Part shown: piece after piece, positions 56,771 through 64,000 of the stretch
Position numbering within the stretch: the stretch's first letter is position 1
How the letters are laid out: every line of letters starts with the position of its first letter
Assembly: GCF_015265435.1 (NCBI RefSeq)
Contig: NZ_JABJWH010000010.1
Location: forward strand, 1-64,000
Length of the DNA: 64,000 bases
Direction: 5' to 3'
From: Alloalcanivorax profundimaris
GTDB lineage: Bacteria > Pseudomonadota > Gammaproteobacteria > Pseudomonadales > Alcanivoracaceae
The notes under the pieces: generated by a model
What the model was told of the DNA's origin: nothing
The model's input: only the letters and a program-made list of their open reading frames with translations
Databases searched by the model: none
Position numbers and translations under genes: made by a program

Positions 56771-58366
56771 TCAGTCCTCCAGGAGGCAGCCCGGATTGAG
56801 CCGCCCTTGCGGGTCGAAATGGGTGACCAGGTCGCGCAGGGCCACCAGGCCCCGCTCGCCCTTCTCGTGCACCAGCCAGGGCGCGTGGTCGCGGCCCACG
56901 CCGTGCTGGTGACTGATGGTACCGCCGTTGGCCACGATGGCGTCGCTGGCGGCCCGTTTCATCGCCCACCACCGTTGCCGGGTGCCTTCGTAATCCGAGG
57001 AGCAGCGGAACACATAGGTGGTGTAGATACTGGAACCCTGCGCATACAAATGCGACAGGTGCGTGAAAACATGGGCGGTTTCGCCGTCGCCGGCGTGGTC
57101 GCGGATGGCCTGCTCGATGGCGGCCACCGTTTGCGGTACCCGTCCCCAGTCCACGCAGGTCTCCAGGGTATCCACGGCGTAGCCCCGTTCCCAGAGCCCG
57201 TGGCGCAGATAGGGGGAGCGAAAGCGCGCCTCCTCCCATTTACGGCCCAGGGCCCGCCCGGTGGTGACACCGCCGGCGGCGCGGATCGCCCGGCGCGCCT
57301 CGCCCAGGGCATGCCGGCAATGAGCCTTGTCGCCGGTGATGCCGAAGGTGAGCATGCATTTGCGCCCCCGGGGCTGGCCGCGCAGGGCCAGGTAGCGCTC
57401 CAGGGCCGCCACCAGGCGCTCGTGGCCGGCCAGGGTGAGCTGGGTGCGGGTTTCCTCGGCGTTGGACACGCGCACCATGGACAGCGGCACCCGCGCCTGT
57501 ACCAGGCGGCGAGCCAGCAGCACGGCGCTGTCCCAGTCCGGCAGGAAGGCGACGTGGAACTGCTCCTCCTCCGGCAGCGGGCTGACCCGTACCTTCACCT
57601 CGGTGATCACCCCCAGGCGCCCTTCCGAGCCCATCACCATCTCGCGCAGATCGGGGCCGGCGGAGGACGCCGGAATGGTGGGCAACGTCAGGGTGCCGGT
57701 GGGGGTTTCCACCCGGCCGCCGGCGAACAGTTGCTCGATGCGCCCGTAACGCAGGGACTGCTGGCCGCTGGAGCGGCTCGCCACCCAGCCGCCCAGGGTG
57801 GACAACTCCCAGGACTGCGGATAGTGCCCCAGCCGGTAGCCCCGCTCGGCGAGCTGGCGCTCCACCGACGGGCCCGGGGTGCCGGCGCCGAAGGTGGCCA
57901 CCTGGCTGGCCTGGTCCAGGTCGGTGAGCCGGTCCAGCCGCGCCAGGCTGAGGGTGAGCACCGGCCGGTCGCCGGCGCGGGGATTGATGTGCCCGGCCAC
58001 CGAGGTGCCGCCCCCGTAGGGGATCAGCAGCACGTCCTGGTCGCGGCACCAGTCCAGCAGTTCGCGGACCTGCTCGCCGCTTTCCGGGAAGGCGACGCCG
58101 TCCGGAAACACGCCGAAGTCCCCGGAACGCATCGCCAGCCAGTCCGCCAGGCTCTGGCCCCGGGCATGGCGCACGCGGGTCTCGGGGGCCGTGTCCACCA
58201 GCGGGTGGTGCGCCAGCCGGCTGGCCGGCACCGACGCCAGCACCTGGTCCAGGTCCGCGTCGGCGAGGCGCTGGCCGGCGCCCAACCGGGCTTCCAGAAA
58301 GGCCGCCCCGGCCGGTTTCAAGGGATAGTCGTTGGCGCTGTCGCCCCAGCCGTTCCAGCGTCGCAT
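56771..58366 (-). CDS. FAD-linked oxidase, alkyldihydroxyacetonephosphate synthase-like
   Basis: This 531-aa VAO/PCMH flavoprotein has FAD-binding LLIPYGGGTSVAGHINP and MVMGSEGRLGVITEVKV. It also has features typical of alkyl-DHAP synthase: the start RRWNGWGD, ASRSSGQQSLRYGRIEQLF, and C-terminal HQHGVGRDHAPWL. AGPS swaps the acyl chain of acyl-DHAP for a fatty alcohol to form the ether bond. Next to GlpD and a kinase, it may make or remodel ether glycerolipids. Biochemical proof for bacterial members is sparse. Confidence 0.82.
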   Translation of the reverse strand: MRRWNGWGDSANDYPLKPAGAAFLEARLGAGQRLADADLDQVLASVPASRLAHHPLVDTAPETRVRHARGQSLADWLAMRSGDFGVFPDGVAFPESGEQVRELLDWCRDQDVLLIPYGGGTSVAGHINPRAGDRPVLTLSLARLDRLTDLDQASQVATFGAGTPGPSVERQLAERGYRLGHYPQSWELSTLGGWVASRSSGQQSLRYGRIEQLFAGGRVETPTGTLTLPTIPASSAGPDLREMVMGSEGRLGVITEVKVRVSPLPEEEQFHVAFLPDWDSAVLLARRLVQARVPLSMVRVSNAEETRTQLTLAGHERLVAALERYLALRGQPRGRKCMLTFGITGDKAHCRHALGEARRAIRAAGGVTTGRALGRKWEEARFRSPYLRHGLWERGYAVDTLETCVDWGRVPQTVAAIEQAIRDHAGDGETAHVFTHLSHLYAQGSSIYTTYVFRCSSDYEGTRQRWWAMKRAASDAIVANGGTISHQHGVGRDHAPWLVHEKGERGLVALRDLVTHFDPQGRLNPGCLLED

Positions 58367-58616
58367 GCGTTGGGTTCTCCTGCGGTGGCCGCGATAAAAC
58401 CCCGATGATAGTGCCGGGGCCCCGGCCTTTCACTGGCCCTGGCGGACAAAAATGGACTTTTAAGGACAAGCCGGCCCGTTCCCCGCCCCGTAGGCGCGGC
58501 GCCGGTCTCATTCCCGGGCTACGCGACTTTACCGATTTTTACCGGCTGGCTATGGTTTCGCCTCCCCGGTGGGCTAAGGTGAAGCCACCGGAAAACAAAG
58601 GATTTAAGGAGCGACA

Positions 58617-59282
58617 ATGAAACGTCTTGCCGGAAGCCTCATGCTGGCGGGGGCCGTGACCCTGGCCGGTTGCAGCACGATCAATCCGTACACGGGTGAG
58701 AAACAGACTTCCAAGGCCACCTCCGGCGCCGCCATCGGCGCGGTGAGCGGCGCCCTGCTGGGCATCGCCACCTCCGACAACGCCAAAGAGCGTAAGGAAC
58801 GGGCGCTGGCCGGGGCCGGCATCGGCGCCATCGCCGGCGGCGGCGTGGGCTACTACATGGACACCCAGGAAGCGAAGCTGCGTCAGAAGCTGGAAGGCAC
58901 CGGTGTGTCCGTGACCCGCCAGGGTGACCGCATCATCCTCAATATGCCGGGCAACGTGACCTTCGCCACCGACAGCACCAATGTGCAGAGCAACTTCCGG
59001 CCGGTGCTGGATTCCGTCTCCGAGGTGCTCAAGGAGTACAAATCCACCATGATCCAGGTGGCCGGCCACACCGACAGCACCGGTGGCGAGCGCTACAACA
59101 TGCTCCTGTCCCAGCAACGCGCCCAGGCGGTGGCCCAGGTTCTGCAGGGCTACGGCGTGCAGGCCGTGCGCATCGACACCGTGGGCTTCGGTGAAACCCA
59201 GCCGGTGGCCGATAACGGCACCGCCAGCGGTCGCCAGCAGAACCGCCGCGTGGAACTGACCCTGATCCCCTACGAGAAGTAA
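58617..59282 (+). CDS. OmpA-family peptidoglycan-associated lipoprotein (YiaD-like)
   Basis: This 221-aa lipoprotein has a lipobox LAGC with acylated Cys19, a Gly-zipper region (about 32-85: SGAAIGAVSGALLGIA, AGAGIGAIAGGGVGYYMD) and a C-terminal OmpA domain (about 110-218) with the peptidoglycan motif VAGHTDSTGGERYNMLLSQQRAQAV. It anchors the outer membrane to peptidoglycan. AAGGAG lies 6-7 bases before the ATG. The 250-base gap upstream (58367-58616) shows no gene; a few AT-rich blocks near 58530 could be its promoter. Confidence 0.93.
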   Translation: MKRLAGSLMLAGAVTLAGCSTINPYTGEKQTSKATSGAAIGAVSGALLGIATSDNAKERKERALAGAGIGAIAGGGVGYYMDTQEAKLRQKLEGTGVSVTRQGDRIILNMPGNVTFATDSTNVQSNFRPVLDSVSEVLKEYKSTMIQVAGHTDSTGGERYNMLLSQQRAQAVAQVLQGYGVQAVRIDTVGFGETQPVADNGTASGRQQNRRVELTLIPYEK

Positions 59283-59295
59283 GCAACGTTCGGAG

Positions 59296-59315
59296 CCGCC
59301 CCGCCCGGGGCGGCT
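59296..59315. terminator. Hairpin between the lipoprotein and the MFS gene
   Basis: GCCGCCCCG / CGGGGCGGC with a 2-base loop forms a very strong GC stem 13 bases after the lipoprotein stop. No T-run follows on either strand, so it may be a bidirectional mRNA-protecting hairpin or an imperfect terminator. Confidence 0.6.
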
Positions 59316-59325
59316 TCAGTGCCTT

Positions 59326-60558
59326 TCAGCCCCCTTCCACTTCCTGTTTCTTGGCGCGCAGCCGCCAGACCAGAACCCCCAGCGGCACCATCAGCGCCAC
59401 CACCAGCATGTACGGAAAGCGGTGATCCACCGAGTAGAGCCCGGTGCCCACCAGCGGCCCGAGCACGAAGCCCAGGGACGGACAGGCGCTGGCCAGCCCC
59501 GCCACCCTGCCCTGCTCCTCGCTGGACACGCGCAGACTGGCAAGCGCCATGATCGCCGGCATGCCGAAGCCGATCCCCAGCCCCACCAGCATCACCGCCG
59601 CGGTCATCCCGACCCGGTTGTCGAACCCCCACAACAGGCCGGCGCCCACGCCGATGGCGGGCACCGCCACCGCCAGCAGGACCAGCGCCGGGGCGCGCAG
59701 CCACTGCACCACCAATAGCTGACCGAGCAGGGAGGTCACCGCCGCCGCCATCATGGTGGTGCCCAGGGCGCCGGCGGCCTCCGCCGGGCTCATGTTCAGA
59801 GCGTCCTGGAACAGAAAGCCCAGGGTCTGCTGGATCAGCGCCAGGCACATGAACAGCACCACGCCGGTCACCAGCAGGTCCCGGAAGCGGCGGTCGCCGT
59901 AGGCGCGCAGGCCGGTGGCCAGCACCGCGCGCACGCGCTGGTCGGCGGGCTGGCCCCGGTACGGCGAGGGCGGCAGGAAAAACATCACCGCCAGGGCCAT
60001 CAGCCCCACCAGCGCCCCCACCAGATACAGCGGCAGCACCAGGGACACCGCGGCCAGCATGCCACCCACGCCGGGGCCCAGCACGGTGCCCAGATTGTTG
60101 GCGGCGCCAATGCGGGCCATGCCCCGGGTACGGGCCTCCGGGGTGGTGATGTCGGCGGTGTAGGCCGCCGCCGAGGGCGGCGTGGCGGCCATGATCAGCG
60201 CCTGGGCCATGCGCGCCACCACCAGCAGGGTGAGCAGCGCGCTGCCGGCCAGCAAGCCGGTGAGGCCGAGGTGGAAGATCACGCCGAAGATCAGCGTGCC
60301 CACGGCGTAGCCGCTCAGGCCGATGATCAGCACCGGGCGGCGCCCACGCAGTTCGCTCAGATAGCCCCAGATCGGGCTGGCCAGGGCGAACGCCAGGGAC
60401 GAGCAGCTGATGATCAGGCCCACCTGGATTTCCGCCAGGCCGGCGGCGCGGCCCAGGGAGGGCAGCAGAATAAACACCAGGGTCTGGCCGAGGGCGGTGA
60501 CGCCCACCGCGCCCAGCAGCAGGGCCTGGGTGAGCGTGGGGGTCAACGGGCGCGGCAC
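59326..60558 (-). CDS. MFS efflux transporter (TetA-like)
   Basis: This 410-aa protein has 12 hydrophobic helices. The loop 2-3 motif reads SPIWGYLSELRGRRPVLIIGLSGYAVG and TM5 has the antiporter-type GAANNLGTVLGPGVGGML. It belongs to the DHA1/TetA-like drug exporters; the substrate is unknown. GTG start at 60558 with GGAG about 7 bases upstream. Confidence 0.88.
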   Translation of the reverse strand: MPRPLTPTLTQALLLGAVGVTALGQTLVFILLPSLGRAAGLAEIQVGLIISCSSLAFALASPIWGYLSELRGRRPVLIIGLSGYAVGTLIFGVIFHLGLTGLLAGSALLTLLVVARMAQALIMAATPPSAAAYTADITTPEARTRGMARIGAANNLGTVLGPGVGGMLAAVSLVLPLYLVGALVGLMALAVMFFLPPSPYRGQPADQRVRAVLATGLRAYGDRRFRDLLVTGVVLFMCLALIQQTLGFLFQDALNMSPAEAAGALGTTMMAAAVTSLLGQLLVVQWLRAPALVLLAVAVPAIGVGAGLLWGFDNRVGMTAAVMLVGLGIGFGMPAIMALASLRVSSEEQGRVAGLASACPSLGFVLGPLVGTGLYSVDHRFPYMLVVALMVPLGVLVWRLRAKKQEVEGG

Positions 60559-60632
60559 GGCGGTCTCCTGAGGGGCCTTCCCGGCCCTGAAATCAATGAC
60601 TTAATGATTAAAGTTAAACTGCTTTCCCGAAC

Positions 60633-61085
60633 TCAGTTGTTCTCTTCGGAGAGCAGAAAGTGGGCCCGCGCGATGGTGATCGGCTCTTCCCGGCGCTTCT
60701 GCCAGGCGCTGATGTGCACATTGGCGATGCGCCGGCCCAGCCGGGTGATGCGGCATTCCGCGTAGGTGTCCCGGAACAGGCCGGCGCGCAGGTAGTCGAT
60801 GGTGAAATCGATGGTCTTGGGCACCTTGGGCTCGCCCATCTCCAGCAGGATGAAGATGATCGCCGCCTGCTCCATGAAGCCGGCCACGGCGCCGCCATGC
60901 AGAGCGGGCAGCGTGGGGTTGCCGATGTTCTCCGGGTTCTTGGGCAGGATGAAGGTGAGTTCCTCCCCCTGGACCCGCAGTTCGATGCCCAGGAAGCGGG
61001 CGTAGGGCACCCGGTCGACGAGATCCTGGTAATCCGCCTGGCCCTGGCGGCAGGCTTCGATCAGCGCTTTGAGACTCTCCGTCAT
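60633..61085 (-). CDS. PaaI-type hotdog thioesterase
   Basis: This 150-aa single hotdog domain has the PaaI-type HGG helix (LPALHGGAVAGFMEQAAIIFILLEMGEPKVP) and TIDFTIDYLRAGLFRDTYAECRITRLGRRIANVHISAW. It cleaves acyl-CoA thioesters; the acyl group is unknown. It starts right at the stop of the neighbouring thioesterase, so the two form an operon. Confidence 0.9.
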   Translation of the reverse strand: MTESLKALIEACRQGQADYQDLVDRVPYARFLGIELRVQGEELTFILPKNPENIGNPTLPALHGGAVAGFMEQAAIIFILLEMGEPKVPKTIDFTIDYLRAGLFRDTYAECRITRLGRRIANVHISAWQKRREEPITIARAHFLLSEENN

Positions 61086-61564
61086 CAGGACACCACCCGG
61101 CCGTTCTTGTCGATTTTCATGCGCGTATAGGTGGCCAGCCCGGTGGCCACCGGTTCGCCGTCCTCCTTGCCCTCCTCCCAGGTGGTCAGCCGCACGAAGG
61201 TGACGTGGTCGGTGAGCCGGTAGCAGGAAGCGTGGCAGACCACCGCCTTGCCCGGGGTGGGCGCGTGCAGGTGATCGACGCGGAAGTCGATGGTCGGCGT
61301 GATCTCGAAGTTGGGGTACAGGCGGCAGCTGTTGGCCATGCCGCCGGCCTGATCCATCATCGCGAAGATGGCGCCGCCGTGCAGCACCCCGGTGTCCGGG
61401 TTACCGACCAGGTCCTCGCGCCAGGGCAAACGCACGCGCACGCCCTCTTCCTCGGCGCTGAGCACCTCCATGCCCAGGTTGCGCGAATGCTTCACCGTTT
61501 CCAGGGAACGGTTGCACACGTCCATTCGGGTGTAGGGAATCTTGGAATCCGTCACGGCGGCCAA
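61085..61564 (-). CDS. PaaI-type hotdog thioesterase
   Basis: This 159-aa hotdog protein has LVGNPDTGVLHGGAIFAMMDQAGGMANSC and TPTIDFRVDHLHAPTPGKAVVCHASCYRL. It shares the HGG-type active site with the next gene but differs clearly in sequence, so the pair probably arose by old duplication. The start is uncertain: TTG at 61564 or GTG at 61555. It is divergent from the PhaC-like gene. Confidence 0.88.
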   Translation of the reverse strand: MAAVTDSKIPYTRMDVCNRSLETVKHSRNLGMEVLSAEEEGVRVRLPWREDLVGNPDTGVLHGGAIFAMMDQAGGMANSCRLYPNFEITPTIDFRVDHLHAPTPGKAVVCHASCYRLTDHVTFVRLTTWEEGKEDGEPVATGLATYTRMKIDKNGRVVS

Positions 61565-61632
61565 TGCTCGGTTACTGCGGGCCCGGCAAGATTACCCCCT
61601 CGTTTCCACAGGTTCAATTGGCGAGAGGTTGC

Positions 61633-62757
61633 ATGGCGCCACGCCCTTCCCTGAAACACTCCGCCCGCGCGCTCCGCCACGCCGTCGAGCGGCGCCGGCA
61701 TCCGCGGCGGTTCATCCAGACCGACAAGACCCCCTGGGAGGAGATCCATCGCGACGGCATCATGGCCGTGCGTCACTACAGCCTGCCGCCCATGGCCGCC
61801 ATCACCGTGGGCGAGGAAACCGTGCCGGTGCGCCGCGACAAACACCGGCTGCCGCTGATCCTGGTGCCGGCGCTGGGCATTCATTGCTGGACCTTCGACC
61901 TGATGCCCAACCGCTCCATGGTCCGCTACCTGATGGCGCGCGGCCACGACGTCTACCTGATCGACTGGGGCCAGCCGTCCCAGGCGGACCGGGAGCTGGG
62001 CCTGGACACCTACGTGAACCGCTGGCTGCCCGAGGCGGTGGCGGCGGTGCTCGCCGACAGTGGCGCCGAGCGGGTCAACCTGCTCGGCTACTGCATGGGC
62101 GGCCTGCTCAACCTGCTCTATCTGGGCGGCCACCCGGACGCCCCGGTGAACAGCCTGGCGACCATCGCCAGCCCGGTGAACTTTCACAAGAGCGGGCCGT
62201 TCGGCAAGGTGTTCAGCCTGGCGGCGATCCCCGCCATGCAGATCCACGACTGGTTCCAGTTCCGCCTGGAGCCCCTGGACAGCAAGCTGTTCCACATTCC
62301 CGCCAACCTGCTCTCCTGGGGCTTCAAGCTTACCAATCCGCCGGGGCTGGTGCAGTCCTACATGGATCTGGTGCGCAACATTGGCGACCGCGACTACGTC
62401 ACCGAATACATGACCATGGGCCAGTGGTTCAACGACATGGTGGACTATCCGGGCGCCGTGGTGCGCGAGGTGATCGAGAAGATGATCCTGGCCAACAGCC
62501 TGGCCAGTGGCCGGCTCACCATCGGCGAGCGGCGCGTGGACTTCGGCCGCGTCACCCAGGATCTGCTCGCTTTCGGCGGTGCCAGCGACCGCATCGTCAG
62601 CGTGCGCGCCGCCAAGGAGGTGCTCAAGGTGGTGGGCAGCCGGGACAAACGTTTCGAGGTGGCCCCCGGCGGCCATGCCGGGGTGTTCGCCGGCGGCAAG
62701 GCGCCGGCGCACTGCTGGCGGGTGATCGCCGACTGGCTGGCGGACCGGGCGGACTGA
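61633..62757 (+). CDS. Class III PhaC-like polyhydroxyalkanoate synthase / alpha-beta hydrolase
   Basis: This 374-aa protein is the length of class III PhaC. It has a PhaC-type lipase box with Cys as nucleophile (LGYCMGGLLN, Cys154), YLIDWGQPSQADR before it, an Asp in GASDRIVSV and His in PGGHAGVF. I start it at the ATG at 61633 with GAGAGG just upstream. No PhaE, PhaB or phasin gene is adjacent, so it may polymerise with distant partners or act as an acyltransferase. Two thioesterase genes diverge from it. Confidence 0.82.
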   Translation: MAPRPSLKHSARALRHAVERRRHPRRFIQTDKTPWEEIHRDGIMAVRHYSLPPMAAITVGEETVPVRRDKHRLPLILVPALGIHCWTFDLMPNRSMVRYLMARGHDVYLIDWGQPSQADRELGLDTYVNRWLPEAVAAVLADSGAERVNLLGYCMGGLLNLLYLGGHPDAPVNSLATIASPVNFHKSGPFGKVFSLAAIPAMQIHDWFQFRLEPLDSKLFHIPANLLSWGFKLTNPPGLVQSYMDLVRNIGDRDYVTEYMTMGQWFNDMVDYPGAVVREVIEKMILANSLASGRLTIGERRVDFGRVTQDLLAFGGASDRIVSVRAAKEVLKVVGSRDKRFEVAPGGHAGVFAGGKAPAHCWRVIADWLADRAD

Positions 62758-63456
62758 TCAGTCCGCCGGCGCCATCGCCTGGTCCAGGTTCTCGGTCATG
62801 CGGCCGGTGTAGCGGTACACCAGGAAGGGCACCGCGTCGTTGCCGAACTTGGTCAGGGAGCCACGCACGAATTCCCACTTCAAGCGGGACTGCTCCAGGG
62901 CTTCCTTGAGCGGGCCGTGGTCGCCGTGGGCGGCTTGAGCCCGTTTCAGCCGCTGCCCGAATTCGCCCAGCTCGGCACGGAAGGCGTCCTGATCGGCGTC
63001 CCCGCCGCCGACGATGGCGGTGTAGGTGGCGGTGAGCCGCTGCAGGCCGGTGATCAGCCGCTGAACATCGTCGTAGTCGCCGCTCTCGCCGCCCTCGAAC
63101 GTTTCGATGCGCTCGGACACCGCCGCCGGTACCCGGTCGAAGCGGGCCGGGTCGCCCTCGCCAGCGGCATCCAGCTCTTGCCAACGGGCCTGGAGATCGG
63201 CCACCAGGGCCTGCTCTTGCTCGGATTCGGCGTTGCCCGCCAGGGTTTCCAGGCCGGCGGCCGCCGCCGACGCGGTTTCGTCCAGGGAGGCGCCGTAGCG
63301 CTGATCGCCGTCCATCAGATCGATCATGTGGTGGTCGGCGCTGATCCGCCACAGCTGGCGTTCGAAGGTTTCGAGCTGGGCGCGCGCCAGTGCCGCCTGG
63401 CCCAGGGCCGGCAGCAGCAGGATGGCGAGCAGGGCTCCCCGCAGCAGGGTGCGCAT
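62758..63456 (-). CDS. Predicted periplasmic helical protein of unknown function
   Basis: This 232-aa protein has a signal peptide (RTLLRGALLAILLLPALGQAALA), then Gln/Glu/Ala-rich helices (about 25-200) with no cysteines or recognisable active site. A C-terminal stretch LTKFGNDAVPFLVYRYTGRMTENLDQA follows. I do not recognise the family. It converges directly on the PhaC-like gene (stop codons adjacent). Confidence 0.75.
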   Translation of the reverse strand: MRTLLRGALLAILLLPALGQAALARAQLETFERQLWRISADHHMIDLMDGDQRYGASLDETASAAAAGLETLAGNAESEQEQALVADLQARWQELDAAGEGDPARFDRVPAAVSERIETFEGGESGDYDDVQRLITGLQRLTATYTAIVGGGDADQDAFRAELGEFGQRLKRAQAAHGDHGPLKEALEQSRLKWEFVRGSLTKFGNDAVPFLVYRYTGRMTENLDQAMAPAD

Positions 63457-63552
63457 AGAATCTCCTAACCGCTAGTGGTCATGGTCCGCCGGCGGCGGAC
63501 GAGCCCGCGCAAGATAGTACAACGCAACCGCATTTACCAATTCAACGGGCGG

Positions 63553-64000
63553 TCAGTGCCCGGTGGTCAGTTCCTGGTAGAGGGCCTCGTATTCCTCGGT
63601 GAGCTTGTGGCGGGGGTTCCAGTTCACCAGCGGCGTCGCCCGCTCGTGGGATTCGCGCATGGCGACACTGGCGGACAGGCGGCTGGCCAGCATCGGCAGC
63701 CCCTCCTCCTCCAGGGACGCCACCAGCTCCTGGGGCAGCCGGGCGCGGGGCTGGAACTGGTTGACCACGATGCCTTCCAGGGTCAGGTCCTCGTTGTGGT
63801 CCTCGCGCACCTCCTGGATGTTTTCCAGCAGGGTGTAGAGCGCCTTGCGGGAAAAGGCGTCGCAGTCGAAGGGAATCAGCACCCGCTCGGCGGCGATCAA
63901 CGCCGACAGGGTGTAGAAGTTGAACGCCGGCGGGGTGTCCACGTAGATGTCGTCGAACTCCCGGGCCAGGCTCTTGAGCAGGCCGCGCAGCTTGTAGATC
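63553..64000 (-). CDS. ParA-type ATPase, C-terminal part (cut by window end)
   Basis: The visible ~149 residues read from the window edge: LKSLAREFDDIYVDTPPAFNFYTLSALIAAERVLIPFDCDAFSRKALYTLLENIQEV, with the ParA/MinD D-T-P-P switch and the IPxDCDAFS stretch. Then come LEGIVVNQFQPRARLPQELV and the end YEALYQELTTGH. The Walker A part is outside the window. No ParB is visible. A role in cargo or plasmid-like positioning is possible. Confidence 0.88.
   Translation of the reverse strand, partial: IYKLRGLLKSLAREFDDIYVDTPPAFNFYTLSALIAAERVLIPFDCDAFSRKALYTLLENIQEVREDHNEDLTLEGIVVNQFQPRARLPQELVASLEEEGLPMLASRLSASVAMRESHERATPLVNWNPRHKLTEEYEALYQELTTGH

Overview
This is a 64 kb stretch of a GC-rich gammaproteobacterial chromosome. 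The conserved blocks yciO/yciV/yciB/yciI, trpS-scpA-scpB-rluB and tesA-ybbA-ybbP, together with lipid-related genes (ether-lipid synthase-like, PHA synthase-like, TesA, CoA racemase), fit an Alcanivorax-like or Pseudomonas-like host. The genus is inferred, not proven. No rRNA, tRNA, CRISPR array or intact insertion sequence was seen.

Positions 1-19,250 form an accessory catabolic island for nicotinate (vitamin B3). A leftward operon reads nicC-nicD-nicF-nicE enzymes plus a tripartite tricarboxylate-type uptake system (tctC-tctB-tctA), in the order nicC, nicD, nicE, nicF, tctC, tctB, tctA. A second block, centred on a divergent promoter near 14.0-14.3 kb, carries the nicotinate hydroxylase. 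On the left is a catalytic molybdenum subunit (nicB1) translationally coupled to a MobA/MocA-like cytidylyltransferase. On the right are the 2Fe-2S subunit (nicA), a second NicB-like protein with a degenerate molybdenum domain fused to three cytochrome c domains (nicB2), a small membrane protein and a sodium:solute symporter. An RND efflux pump and its periplasmic adaptor sit between the two blocks. The enzymes cover nicotinate to 2,5-dihydroxypyridine (NicA/NicB1/NicB2, NicC) and N-formylmaleamate to fumarate (NicD, NicF, NicE). The ring-cleaving dioxygenase (NicX) and an obvious NicR-type regulator are not in the window. The two intergenic regions at about 6.53-6.74 kb and 14.03-14.25 kb share an identical 18-mer and a colinear set of other elements, so they look like copies of one divergent control region.

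Positions 19,250-26,000 hold a LysR regulator divergent from a cupin/carboxymuconolactone-decarboxylase pair, then a patchy stretch (a headless SDR fragment, a small membrane protein, an AT-rich gap), then bioA, a TraF-like outer membrane protein and a C-terminally shortened AraC regulator.

Positions 26,000-53,200 are mostly core genes: nfeD-slipin, a DMT permease, moxR plus a CoxE-like VWA gene, rsmE, rluB, scpB, scpA, trpS, yciO, yciV, yciB, yciI, ygiM-like, an AMACR-type racemase, an acyltransferase, a large HEAT/DUF349 protein, tesA/ybbA/ybbP, a Bcr-type MFS pump and a CPA-type antiporter. Three REP-like inverted repeats lie in the gaps.

Positions 53,200-64,000 carry a MerR regulator, a three-gene operon (alkyl-DHAP-synthase-like flavoprotein, glycerol-3-phosphate dehydrogenase, FGGY kinase), an OmpA-type lipoprotein, an MFS pump, two PaaI-type thioesterases divergent from a class III PhaC-like protein, a periplasmic helical protein, and a ParA-type ATPase cut by the window end.
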